Assembly (NCBI RefSeq): GCF_001705515.1
Contig: NZ_MDJS01000002.1
Location: 1 to 64,000, forward strand
Origin: Mucilaginibacter sp. PPCGB 2223
Lineage (GTDB): Bacteria; Bacteroidota; Bacteroidia; Sphingobacteriales; Sphingobacteriaceae
Reading direction: 5' to 3'
Length of the DNA: 64,000 nt
In this document: piece by piece, positions 44,250 through 52,882 of the stretch
Layout of the letters: every line of letters begins with the position of its first letter
Numbering within the stretch: position 1 is the stretch's first letter
Position numbers and translations under genes: made by a program
Notes under the pieces: model-generated
What the model was told of the DNA's origin: nothing
What the model saw: only the letters and a program-made list of their open reading frames with translations
The model's database searches: none

Positions 44250-45860
44250 ATGACGAATAACAGAAAATATGGTTTGTTGATCGCAATGTCGCTGTTAGCC
44301 CCGGGTACTGCCAGGGCGCAGCGGCATATTGCTACTAAGCCTAACATCGTAATTATTCTGGCCGATGATATGGGTTTTGCCGATGCCGGCTGCTTTGGCT
44401 CGGAAATACATACGCCTAATATCGACCGGCTTGCAGCAAAAGGTTTAAAGCTAACCCAGTTTTATAACGCCGGCAGGTGCTGCCCATCGCGCACGGCTCT
44501 GCTCACAGGTTTATACCCACATCAGGCGGGCGTTGGCGATATGGTTAAAAACTGGGGAGATCCGGCTTATCAGGGATATCTGAATGATCATTGCGCTACC
44601 ATTGCCGAATTGCTGAAAGCCGGGGCAGGTTACAATACTATTGTATCGGGTAAGTGGCATGTGGGTTTGGTACCATCTGCTTTGGCTTATAACCGTGGTT
44701 TCGATCAGTCGTTTACGATGTTGAACAATGCCAGCAGTTATTTTAACTCTGATCCGTTGTTTAACGATGGCAGCAAGATCACTTTTATGTTGAATGACCG
44801 GCAGGTATTCAGAAACGACACTTCCGAGTATTTAACGCAGGCCATCACCCGTTTCGCCATCAACTCGCTCGATCGCATCAAGAATGAACAAAAGCCGTTC
44901 TTTTTGTATGTGGCTTATAATGCACCGCACTGGCCCATACAAGCCTTGCCGCAGGACATTGCCCGATACAAGGGCAAGTACTTAAACGGCTGGGATGAAT
45001 TGCGCTGGCAGCGATATCAGAAACTTAGGTCGTTAGGTGTTATTAGTAAAGCCTGGCAGCTTTCGCCGAGATATGAAAAGGTGCCTGATTGGGAAAAACT
45101 AAGCGCCGAAGAAAAAGATAAATGGGATACCCGTATGGCCATATACGCGGCTATGATTGACCGGATGGATACCGGTATCGGCCAGATATTGGCCAAAATA
45201 AAACAGTTGCATAAAGATAAGAACACCTTGGTACTGTTCATGTCTGATAACGGCGGCAGCGCCGACGATGTAAAAAACTGGAACAACGTGATCCAAAAAT
45301 CGGGCACGCCGGGTTCGGTTAATTCTATCGACAGTTACGAAACACCCTGGGCCAATGTAAGCAATACGCCGTTTAAAGGCTTTAAAAAGAATACGCACGA
45401 AGGCGGCATCGCCAGTCCGTTTACAGCCTATTTTCCCGGAGTTATCAAACCCGGCAGCACAAACAGGCAGGTTGCACACATGATCGATATTTTGCCTACC
45501 TGCCTTGACCTGGCTGGTGTTAGTTATCCAAATGAATTTAAGGGTCGCCTGCTTGCGCCCGCACAAGGTGTAAGCCTGAAAGCTGCTTTTACAGGCAAAG
45601 CTTTTAAAGATCACGACGCGTTATTTTGGGAACACGAGGGCAGCCGGGCCATCCGCAAAGGCCGGTGGAAATTAGTTGCTGAAAATAACGCTGCATGGGA
45701 ATTATATGATATGCGGGTCGACCGTTCGGAAACTAATAACCTGGCGGCAGAGTATCCTGAAAAGGCAAAAGCACTCGAAACCGAGTACCTGGCCTGGGCA
45801 GCACGTGTAGGTGTACGTAACTGGAACGAATTAAGCAGAACGGCTAAAAAATCAGAATAA
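44250..45860 (+). CDS. type I sulfatase (arylsulfatase family), second
   Basis: 536 residues. Signal peptide to about 23 (TARAQ). PNIVIILADDMGFAD near 31-45, motif CCPSRTALLTG from residue 77 (C-x-P-S-R, formylglycine at Cys77), SGKWHVG near 136, HWPIQ and SDNGGSADD near 333. About 85 residues shorter than the first sulfatase and clearly divergent from it, so the two probably accept different sulfate esters. Confidence 0.96.
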   Translation: MTNNRKYGLLIAMSLLAPGTARAQRHIATKPNIVIILADDMGFADAGCFGSEIHTPNIDRLAAKGLKLTQFYNAGRCCPSRTALLTGLYPHQAGVGDMVKNWGDPAYQGYLNDHCATIAELLKAGAGYNTIVSGKWHVGLVPSALAYNRGFDQSFTMLNNASSYFNSDPLFNDGSKITFMLNDRQVFRNDTSEYLTQAITRFAINSLDRIKNEQKPFFLYVAYNAPHWPIQALPQDIARYKGKYLNGWDELRWQRYQKLRSLGVISKAWQLSPRYEKVPDWEKLSAEEKDKWDTRMAIYAAMIDRMDTGIGQILAKIKQLHKDKNTLVLFMSDNGGSADDVKNWNNVIQKSGTPGSVNSIDSYETPWANVSNTPFKGFKKNTHEGGIASPFTAYFPGVIKPGSTNRQVAHMIDILPTCLDLAGVSYPNEFKGRLLAPAQGVSLKAAFTGKAFKDHDALFWEHEGSRAIRKGRWKLVAENNAAWELYDMRVDRSETNNLAAEYPEKAKALETEYLAWAARVGVRNWNELSRTAKKSE

Positions 45861-45879
45861 CAATCAAAAACAATAATCG

Positions 45880-46053
45880 ATGACACTCAATGATGTAAAC
45901 CTCCTGGGGAAAAAGATACTGCTGGGTATCGTTATCTCCCTCATCCCGCTGATCATTACAGTTGGCGGATTAACACTGATCCGGAAGATATTGACCGATC
46001 AGCCGGTACAAACCAAAGTAAGCCATGTAAACCTATCAGCCCAGAAATCATGA
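45880..46053 (+). CDS. 57-residue single-pass membrane protein A
   Basis: ATG at 45880, stop at 46051-46053. One strong membrane segment (about residues 12-34, ILLGIVISLIPLIITVGGLTLI) and a short polar tail. It overlaps the next small gene by ATGA. No family recognised. Translational coupling and its position between a sulfatase and the hydroxylase make it a credible gene, and its neighbour has the same length and layout. Confidence 0.7.
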   Translation: MTLNDVNLLGKKILLGIVISLIPLIITVGGLTLIRKILTDQPVQTKVSHVNLSAQKS

Positions 46054-46223
46054 AATTAGAAAATCACGTACGGCAACGCATCATCAGGAATGCTGTCCTG
46101 AGTCTGTTCATTTATTTGCTGCCGATAGCATTAATGATCGCTACTTTTTATTTCACCGGTCAGCGCCCGTGGCTTAAAAATCAAAAGCCGGTAAAAACTA
46201 ATCAATTAACCATAAATCGTTAA
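46050..46223 (+). CDS. 57-residue single-pass membrane protein B
   Basis: ATG at 46050 inside the stop of the previous gene, stop at 46221-46223. One membrane segment (about 14-32, AVLSLFIYLLPIALMIATFYF) and a basic tail. Begins five bases before the hydroxylase gene. Probably a partner subunit or anchor for the hydroxylase with protein A (inference). Confidence 0.7.
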   Translation: MKLENHVRQRIIRNAVLSLFIYLLPIALMIATFYFTGQRPWLKNQKPVKTNQLTINR

Positions 46224-46227
46224 AATT

Positions 46228-47181
46228 ATGCTCAAATATCTCGAACAAACATACCTTGGGGCCGATGGCCACGGGTTTGTTATTTTTGTATGGACACTGG
46301 GTATCCTGGAGTTTTCGTTCGGCCTATACAAAAAGAAATGGAACAAAAACGAACGCTGGGTTGACATTACCTGCTATACCCTGCCAAAACTGGTTATCCG
46401 CCCGGCTGTGGCTTACTTTAGCCTAAAGTTTTTACCGCTCGTATTTCCCGATTTTAAAAGTGCATTTAGCTGGGTTCCATTTTTCTGGGGAGCGATTATC
46501 ATTGCTATAACTGATGATCTCACGCAGTACTGGTATCACCGCCTCCACCACGAGTTGCCCTGGCTATGGCGTTTCCACCGCACGCACCATTCGGCTGATT
46601 ATATGGGTATGGCAATGGCCAGCCGCCAAAATGTTATTTACTCGTTGTTCTTTTCGCAAACCTATGTTACGGCCACACTGGTTTATATGGGGCTTGGTGT
46701 ACCGGCGGTGATTGTAAAAGGTGTAAAAAGCGTGATCACCACATTGGCTCACTCAAGCATTCCATGGGACAAACCCTTTTATCAATATAAAATTTTACAT
46801 CCGGTTGCCTGGGTTTTAGAGCGGACTATCTCTACCCCAGCCACGCACCATGCTCACCACGCAGCCACTACCGATGATGGCGTAGGTTACTACAAAGGCA
46901 ACTTTGGTAATATGTTTTTTATTTGGGATATTATTTTCGGAACGGCCCATATTTCAAGGCAATATCCTGCGGCTTATGGTATTTCGCATTACGAGGCCGA
47001 TCCCTGGTATGCCCAATTGGTTTGGCCTATCTTTAAATCCAACGTAGCTGGCAGCGAGCTCGCTGCCGATGGGCCAATGGTGAGGGTAGATTTGAAGCAG
47101 GCCGATTTAATAAAAAACGATAGTATTTTCAGCGTAGTCCCAATTGGGGATGAAAAAGAACCGGTTTATATTCAGCACTAA
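46228..47181 (+). CDS. fatty acid hydroxylase/sterol desaturase family membrane enzyme
   Basis: 317 residues, several membrane helices. Di-iron His clusters: HRLHH near 98, HRTHH near 114, THHAHHAATTDD near 206. The family uses O2 to hydroxylate or desaturate lipids and sterols. At the end of a sulfatase operon it could act on the lipid alcohol released from a sulfate ester, or on a sulfur-containing lipid; both are inference. ATG four bases after the small membrane gene. Confidence 0.92.
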   Translation: MLKYLEQTYLGADGHGFVIFVWTLGILEFSFGLYKKKWNKNERWVDITCYTLPKLVIRPAVAYFSLKFLPLVFPDFKSAFSWVPFFWGAIIIAITDDLTQYWYHRLHHELPWLWRFHRTHHSADYMGMAMASRQNVIYSLFFSQTYVTATLVYMGLGVPAVIVKGVKSVITTLAHSSIPWDKPFYQYKILHPVAWVLERTISTPATHHAHHAATTDDGVGYYKGNFGNMFFIWDIIFGTAHISRQYPAAYGISHYEADPWYAQLVWPIFKSNVAGSELAADGPMVRVDLKQADLIKNDSIFSVVPIGDEKEPVYIQH

Positions 47182-47512
47182 GTAAATAATATAGATAAAG
47201 TTTAACGATCTATATTTTGCTATTAGCCTATTTCTTCCAAAAAAAACTAAAAATCATAGTTAAAGGCAATTTTCAATTTCTTTATAAACAAGATTCAAAT
47301 CTTCAAAAAAGTTCGAGAATTGGCGCGTTCCCGCTACCGAATCAAATTGAAAGCCTCTTAGAGAAATCTGAGAGGCTTTTTTATACCCTCATTTTTTGCC
47401 TCAGGAGTTTAAAAGGTTTACTAGTCGGTATACCTCACCATTCTATTCGGTATACTAATCCAGTGTCGAATTAACCACCTCTTTCAACCTCTCACCGGCA
47501 ACCAGCCATTAT
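47182..47512 (+). mobile_element. tRNA-tail footprint with terminator (copy B)
   Basis: AAAAAAGTTCGAGAATTG followed by GCGCGTTCCCGCTACC lies at 47305-47338. The last 12 bases equal the end of the initiator tRNA apart from one base. A terminator follows: AAAGCCTCT (47350-47358) with AGAGGCTTT (47371-47379) and a T run. The TCGGTATAC word occurs twice near 47425 and 47448. No gene in this 330-bp stretch. It also serves as the end of the sulfatase operon. Confidence 0.65.
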
Positions 47513-47514
47513 AA

Positions 47515-47547
47515 AAAAGGCTCCAACGCTACGCGGAGCCTTTTTCG
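47515..47547 (-). terminator. terminator of the secreted-protein gene
   Basis: AAAAGGCTCC and GGAGCCTTTT form a 10-bp stem with an A run and a T run outside, so it can work in both directions. On the minus strand it follows the stop at 47563. Confidence 0.85.
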
Positions 47548-47562
47548 TTGATATGGATATTG

Positions 47563-48123
47563 TCAATACATGGGGTTTGTCTCGGCGACCGTGAATGGAC
47601 TTAACAAGATACAATCAATGGCGAACAATTCTTTACCGTCGAAACGCAACATCCTTTCGACGGTCTCCGCCGTGTGATCGAGATCGGCCGTTGATTTGAC
47701 ATATGTTTCCCAAAATTTCTCCGTATCTGCCTTTTTGGTCGTCAGACTACCATCAGGTAGGTTGCAACCCTTTTTGTAGTAATAAAGAAAAGGGAGCATT
47801 ACCGGCTTGCTCACCTTCTTGAGCATGCTTATTAATTCAACGTCCCGATGGAACAGATCAAAAGCTTTAGTCAATGCATCGGTGATAAAGCGGGGCGATC
47901 TGTCGCTAAAAGCGACATTGCAGATCGCCCCTTCCTTATTTACCTCGAATTTGGCGAAAACCGTTCCAATCCGGCAATATTTCCGTACCGAATCCGTATC
48001 CGGCTTGTAATATTTATCCAGTGCATTCTCGATATGGGTATTGATCTGTTTAAACAGGTCATTCTGCTGTGCGCGAACCCGAAAGTTCAGAATAAGTAAT
48101 GCCGCTATGAGAAAATATTTCAT
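47563..48123 (-). CDS. secreted protein with a TonB-C-like segment
   Basis: 186 residues from the Met at 48123; an earlier in-frame Met at 48138 adds five residues before the signal peptide. Signal peptide MKYFLIAALLILNFRVRAQ. FAKFEVNKEGAICNVAFSDRS near 57-77 resembles the strand-turn-strand of TonB C-terminal domains found in many small Bacteroidota secreted proteins. Function unknown. A single gene with its own terminator. Confidence 0.78.
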   Translation of the reverse strand: MKYFLIAALLILNFRVRAQQNDLFKQINTHIENALDKYYKPDTDSVRKYCRIGTVFAKFEVNKEGAICNVAFSDRSPRFITDALTKAFDLFHRDVELISMLKKVSKPVMLPFLYYYKKGCNLPDGSLTTKKADTEKFWETYVKSTADLDHTAETVERMLRFDGKELFAIDCILLSPFTVAETNPMY

Positions 48124-48281
48124 AAGCAATTTTAACAATTATGAACTACATTTTGTGCCGGACAATCCCATTTTGTAAAAAAGGAAATTATCATCGGTAA
48201 CCTTATAATCCTTTTTTGGAACAGCATTAATGGAAATTTCAAACATGTCGGTCTTTGCAACCCTTACCTAACTCTTCAATA

Positions 48282-49379
48282 CTATTCAAAATATTGATCA
48301 ATCCAATGATCAATAATGGATAAGGCTTCAGCATCAAACGTTTCGTTAAGTTGGGCGTATTCCTGAACAGTACAGCTCTTACAATGCTGAAACAAATGGT
48401 TTACACCTGGTAGTGTTACGGTGGTCACTTTTTTATTTCCGCCCATTGCCGGATATTTTTTCCAGTTCGTTAAGTTCTGCCGGGCATCAACCATCAAATC
48501 CCTGTCGCCATTGAGGGCGAGTATCGGCACTTTAACCTTCGTCAAATAATTTGCAGGATCATACCTGATAAAATACCGATACCATGCACCGGTAGCAGTT
48601 TTAGTGTAGCTGTAGACAGGAAAACGAAAGTGATCAAACTGCACATTAAGTGTTTTGAAGTATTCATCATCCGTTTTTTTCCAGGTATCATAAGTTGCAG
48701 TGATTTTTTGTCCGAGCAGTGATGAATTGGCATACGCATATACTGTATCGAACATGATATGATTGATCTCGTTTGATCGTTTTTTATTATAATCGGGTAG
48801 TTTAGAGCTGGCTACCAGGTCGTCGTTTTGTTTACGCAAGGCGTCTAAGCCACTTGACGCGAGGCCGGCTATGCTGATTAAAAAAGCAACGTCTTTTGAT
48901 TTTGATGCCACAATCGAGATAACGGCTCCACCCTCGCTATGGCCGATCAATCCAATCTTTTTCGGATCGATCTCTTTGCGGGTTTTCAGATAACTAAGCC
49001 CCGCCGTTACATCATCGGCAAAATCGCCGGTAGTTGATGTTTCGTAAACTCCGGTTGTTAAGCCGGTACCTCGATCATCAACCCGTAGCACAGCGATGCC
49101 TCTGGCCGATAGGTAAGTGGCGATGGCCGCGAATAACTTGTGTCCGCCCATTGTTCCGTCACGGTCCTGCTTACCGGTTCCTGAAACAATGATTACAGCA
49201 GGGCAAGGCTTATGGGTAACAGGTAACGTTAAAGTTGCGCCAAATTTAATCGACCGGTCTGCATTGTCATACATAACACTGTCTGTAGTAAAAACGGTTT
49301 CCTGACTGGTTGTTTGGCCTTTTGCACCTAAGATAATAGCATAGAGTGCAATTCCGAGAAATAGTATCCGGCTTTTCAT
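48282..49379 (-). CDS. secreted alpha/beta hydrolase
   Basis: 365 residues. Signal peptide to about 21. The alpha/beta-hydrolase core has VSGTG near 66 (oxyanion hole), DDRGTGLTTG near 101-110, nucleophile elbow GHSEGG at 146-151 (Ser148), LNGDRDLMV with the acid Asp near 298 and GVNHLFQ with the catalytic His near 327. Likely an esterase or peptidase of the prolyl-oligopeptidase-like group. Five bases separate it from the TlpA-like gene, so it belongs to the sigma/FecR-linked SusCD operon. Confidence 0.9.
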   Translation of the reverse strand: MKSRILFLGIALYAIILGAKGQTTSQETVFTTDSVMYDNADRSIKFGATLTLPVTHKPCPAVIIVSGTGKQDRDGTMGGHKLFAAIATYLSARGIAVLRVDDRGTGLTTGVYETSTTGDFADDVTAGLSYLKTRKEIDPKKIGLIGHSEGGAVISIVASKSKDVAFLISIAGLASSGLDALRKQNDDLVASSKLPDYNKKRSNEINHIMFDTVYAYANSSLLGQKITATYDTWKKTDDEYFKTLNVQFDHFRFPVYSYTKTATGAWYRYFIRYDPANYLTKVKVPILALNGDRDLMVDARQNLTNWKKYPAMGGNKKVTTVTLPGVNHLFQHCKSCTVQEYAQLNETFDAEALSIIDHWIDQYFE

Positions 49380-49384
49380 TTCGT

Positions 49385-51370
49385 TTAATTGACTTTTTTG
49401 GTGGCTTCAACCATAGCAGCTATTTCGTCGGCCAGTGCGCTGGGGCTACCTTTATATCCCACTGCTAAAAAACGGAGCCTCCCGTTTTTATCAATGATCA
49501 GTTTCTGAGGGATGCCAGATATACTGAAAGCTTTGCAAATACTATTATAAACCTCTTCGGTCATGCTCCCTCCCTTTAGTTTGTTATCGAATAAAACATG
49601 AAAGGGATAGTGATTATCTTTAATAAATTGATTTATCTGTGCTTTATAATCCGGTGCCCGCTCTTCGGTATCGACAAAATAGAACTCCACATCAGGGTCA
49701 TTCCTGTATTTCTCAACGGCTAATTGCATACCTGGGAAAGATGCTTTGCAAGGTACACACCAGGAGGCCCAGAAGTCCATAACCAGGGTTTTGCCACGCA
49801 GATCTTTAAACCTTATCAATTTGCCGGAAGCATCGTACATATTCCAATCGGGCATTTCTTTGTTCAGCATTTCCAATTTGGCAGTTGACGCCTTGGCTTC
49901 CGCTGCATTTTTTAATGACTGCAGGTAATTATCAAAGCCATCTGCTGATTTATACTGATGAATATAATTGTCCTTAATCAACGCGATCATTTCCGGCGAA
50001 CTTTGATTTTCATACATGCTTTTGATTAACACCTCGTCAGTTTCTGCTTTTCTCCCCTGATGGTTCAGTAAAAAAACTTCATCGTTGTTTAACGCCGCTT
50101 TTTTATACCCTAATGTCTGCTGGGCCTGTAGCGCATATTGAAGGGCTTCATCATATTTGCCGATGTTTTTCAATAAGTTGACATGCGTAATCAAAAATGA
50201 ATTAGCCATATCATTTTCAAACTGCTTTTTCCACTCCGAAGGGGCCAGGTACCAATACTCGCTTGGTTGCTGATTGCGGAACGTCTCCATTTTATCAACC
50301 AGCATCTTGGCGTAAGGAAAAAGCTTTTCATCGGATTCATCTTTCCGGTTATGAGCTATCTGGATGATTTTATAATAAACTACGATGACAGCATAGTAGG
50401 GCATCTGGCCGATATATCGGTTTAATACGTCAAAATTCTTGTTCATGGCATTCAAAATGATGATGTTTTGATAAACCGCAGCGTACGAAATCCGGTTTTC
50501 TTCATCAAATGCCGGGTCGGCTGCTGACTGTGGAAAATCAACCAGGAACTGTTCTGACAAACTTATTTTTTTGGCAAAATCGCGCTCGCCGTTTAGCTTC
50601 TGATAGGCCCGTAAAGCGGCAATACTCCCATGTGGGAATTCAGTCGCCATTAAGTTGTCCAAAGAATCGGCCGGGGCTTTTTGCCGCAGTACTGTTGAAT
50701 AGATCTCCCGCACCCGCATCAGGTTTTTTTCCCCGCCGCGCTGGGATAAAAAGGTGATGGCATTGTTTATCCTTTTGATACCTGCCTGTCCCTGGTAAGC
50801 ATATATACCTTTGGCAAAAGGTACCGCCAGTTCTTCGCTGGATTCTTTCGGGTGCCGTGTGATTTCGTTGTTCATCCAATAATAAAAGGCCGTATCCGTT
50901 ATTTGAGGGTTTTTAAAATAGCCGGGTATGCCATAACCGAAACGTTTTGCCCTCAGCAAGCCCCAGGCCGCATAGGCACCCGGGGCATTGTACATGCCGC
51001 CGGCGGGATCCCCCAGCATAATTACATAACTCTTGTCGTGGTTATTGTCTGTACTATCGCCTGCCATAAATTTAAAAACGGCAGCGCCGCAATCTTTAGC
51101 AAGAGGTAGCGCAGCATTGAATTGTTCTTTACCAGTGGGTTTTAAAGCCAGGTCGATCGTTTGCCATTGATAGTTATTATACAGGTAAACAACTCCCCTG
51201 ATATCTTTTTTCCCCTGAAGCGGCGTGCCTGCCGGGCTGTAGCTAATGGCAAGGGTTTGCCCCGGCAAAGGGCGCTGCGGTTCATAGGTCAGGCTCTCTT
51301 TAGGCTGCGCATAGGCCTGACACAACAGGGTTAGCGCAAAGAGTGTAAAATAGGGTTTTAAATATTTCAT
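49385..51370 (-). CDS. TPR/TlpA-like thioredoxin-domain protein
   Basis: 661 residues from the Met at 51370; an earlier start at 51415 would put 15 polar residues before the signal peptide. N-terminal beta domain after the signal (about 20-120), TPR-like helical middle (about 160-500), C-terminal TlpA/redoxin domain with FWASWCVPCKASFPGMQ near 558-574 and the cis-Pro segment SGIPQKL near 625. Exported thiol-disulfide protein of a kind often encoded with SusCD pairs in this family. May process or reduce the imported substrate. Confidence 0.9.
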   Translation of the reverse strand: MKYLKPYFTLFALTLLCQAYAQPKESLTYEPQRPLPGQTLAISYSPAGTPLQGKKDIRGVVYLYNNYQWQTIDLALKPTGKEQFNAALPLAKDCGAAVFKFMAGDSTDNNHDKSYVIMLGDPAGGMYNAPGAYAAWGLLRAKRFGYGIPGYFKNPQITDTAFYYWMNNEITRHPKESSEELAVPFAKGIYAYQGQAGIKRINNAITFLSQRGGEKNLMRVREIYSTVLRQKAPADSLDNLMATEFPHGSIAALRAYQKLNGERDFAKKISLSEQFLVDFPQSAADPAFDEENRISYAAVYQNIIILNAMNKNFDVLNRYIGQMPYYAVIVVYYKIIQIAHNRKDESDEKLFPYAKMLVDKMETFRNQQPSEYWYLAPSEWKKQFENDMANSFLITHVNLLKNIGKYDEALQYALQAQQTLGYKKAALNNDEVFLLNHQGRKAETDEVLIKSMYENQSSPEMIALIKDNYIHQYKSADGFDNYLQSLKNAAEAKASTAKLEMLNKEMPDWNMYDASGKLIRFKDLRGKTLVMDFWASWCVPCKASFPGMQLAVEKYRNDPDVEFYFVDTEERAPDYKAQINQFIKDNHYPFHVLFDNKLKGGSMTEEVYNSICKAFSISGIPQKLIIDKNGRLRFLAVGYKGSPSALADEIAAMVEATKKVN

Positions 51371-51462
51371 TTGAAGACGTTTTGACAATATCAATATTTC
51401 TACAGCGGTTGACAATCAACCCGACCTGCATACGGCAGGCCGGGAAGAATTAACTGAACTGA

Positions 51463-52869
51463 TTATGGGTTCTGAACTATTTCGGGGTTAAGCCCGATAA
51501 GGTAGCCAGCTATCTGGAAAGTATACTTGTTACTTGTTGGTTCGAGGGTGTAGGTTATGCCCGCATAGGTACGGGTATACGTTTTTTGAAACTGGGCTTC
51601 ACCCTTTAGACGACGCATATCCCACCAACGCAACATCCGGCAAAAAAACTCGCGATGGCGCTCATCAATCACTTTTCCTAAAGCGTCGGCTGCGTTGGCT
51701 GCAGTAAGGTCAACGTAATCAACTGCTTTAAAACGTTTTTTACGCAGGTTATTTACCCACAGCATGGCGTTGGTTACATCGCCTGCGCGAGCGTAGGCTT
51801 CGGCCTTGATCAGCATCATTTCCGGCACCGACGGGCCGATATTACGAGCCTCATTCAAGGCTTTATCTTTATAAAAAAACCGGCCGCCGGCTGCCGTGTA
51901 CGACGAAGTAATTACACTTGGTAAACAGGTAAACAGGTTATACCGCTGGTCTTTTGTTCCTAATAGCGTTAGTAGGTCATCACTCAACCGAATAACAGTC
52001 GGGGAAAAGGGCACGCCGCCGTACGGAACTTTTGACAATAATATTTCCGGATCGGATTTTCTTAGTGGATAATTGGCCGTCGATACCGATGTCAATCCAC
52101 CGAGATCGTTCAATGTAGATTTGATAGCTAAAGCACTATCGGCATATTTAGAAGCGTTAGCATAATCATTCATATACAGGTAACACCGCGCCAACTCGCC
52201 GTAAGCGGATGATTTTGACGGAATGGTATTGAACGTTTGTGTTGCCAATAATGATGGTACGGCTTTTTTCAGGTCACCGATGATCTGATCATAAACAGTT
52301 TGTACCGGTGTGCGCACCAGCGATTGCACCGTGGTTTCGGTTAACAGCAAAGGGACACCCGGATCTGCTGCGGCGGTTGCCGGGTTATAGGGTTTTGCGT
52401 AAGTGTTGATCAGCATGAGGTAAGCATCGGCACGGTGTACTAATGCTTCAGCAATCAGTTCAGCTTTATCGGCATCTGTCCCGCCGGTGCTGCCGGGTAC
52501 TTCGGTAGTGATGGTGTTGCAATAGGCGATTGTGTTATACATTGCGTTCCATTCGTAATCGGTATAGGCCGTACTGGTAACTGGGTAGGCGGCCTGCCAG
52601 GTGTAACTATTGGCAAACCACGCATAAGAAACACTGGCGGAGAGGGCCAGCTGCTGCGTGCTTCCGTCTGCAATTCCCGCGTCATCAGATGCCAGGTCAC
52701 TCATGCGCGGACCTGTTTCATAGGCGGATGTATTATTAAGCAAGTAACGGTAGTTGGTGATATCCTTTGGCGTTAATTGCCCCTGGGTTTTGATATCTAC
52801 ATATTTCTCGCAACCGGCAAACAACAATATTGAGACGGCGGTACCTAAATATTTATATAATGATTTCAT
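51463..52869 (-). CDS. SusD/RagB-family surface lipoprotein, second pair
   Basis: 468 residues. Lipobox LFAGCEKYVD (Cys near 20). AELIAEALVHRADAYLMLINTYAKPY near 135-160 is the conserved scaffold helix, and EMMLIKAEAYARAGD near 340 and DERHREFFCRMLRWWDMRRLKGE near 405 are the typical C-terminal motifs. Pairs with the STN-SusC gene 13 bp upstream. Confidence 0.95.
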   Translation of the reverse strand: MKSLYKYLGTAVSILLFAGCEKYVDIKTQGQLTPKDITNYRYLLNNTSAYETGPRMSDLASDDAGIADGSTQQLALSASVSYAWFANSYTWQAAYPVTSTAYTDYEWNAMYNTIAYCNTITTEVPGSTGGTDADKAELIAEALVHRADAYLMLINTYAKPYNPATAAADPGVPLLLTETTVQSLVRTPVQTVYDQIIGDLKKAVPSLLATQTFNTIPSKSSAYGELARCYLYMNDYANASKYADSALAIKSTLNDLGGLTSVSTANYPLRKSDPEILLSKVPYGGVPFSPTVIRLSDDLLTLLGTKDQRYNLFTCLPSVITSSYTAAGGRFFYKDKALNEARNIGPSVPEMMLIKAEAYARAGDVTNAMLWVNNLRKKRFKAVDYVDLTAANAADALGKVIDERHREFFCRMLRWWDMRRLKGEAQFQKTYTRTYAGITYTLEPTSNKYTFQIAGYLIGLNPEIVQNP

Positions 52870-52882
52870 GGTTGATCAACTG

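Noticed and set aside
47217..47474. Plus-strand open frame of 85 codons
   Set aside because: It is translated footprint and terminator sequence; no start signal or family.
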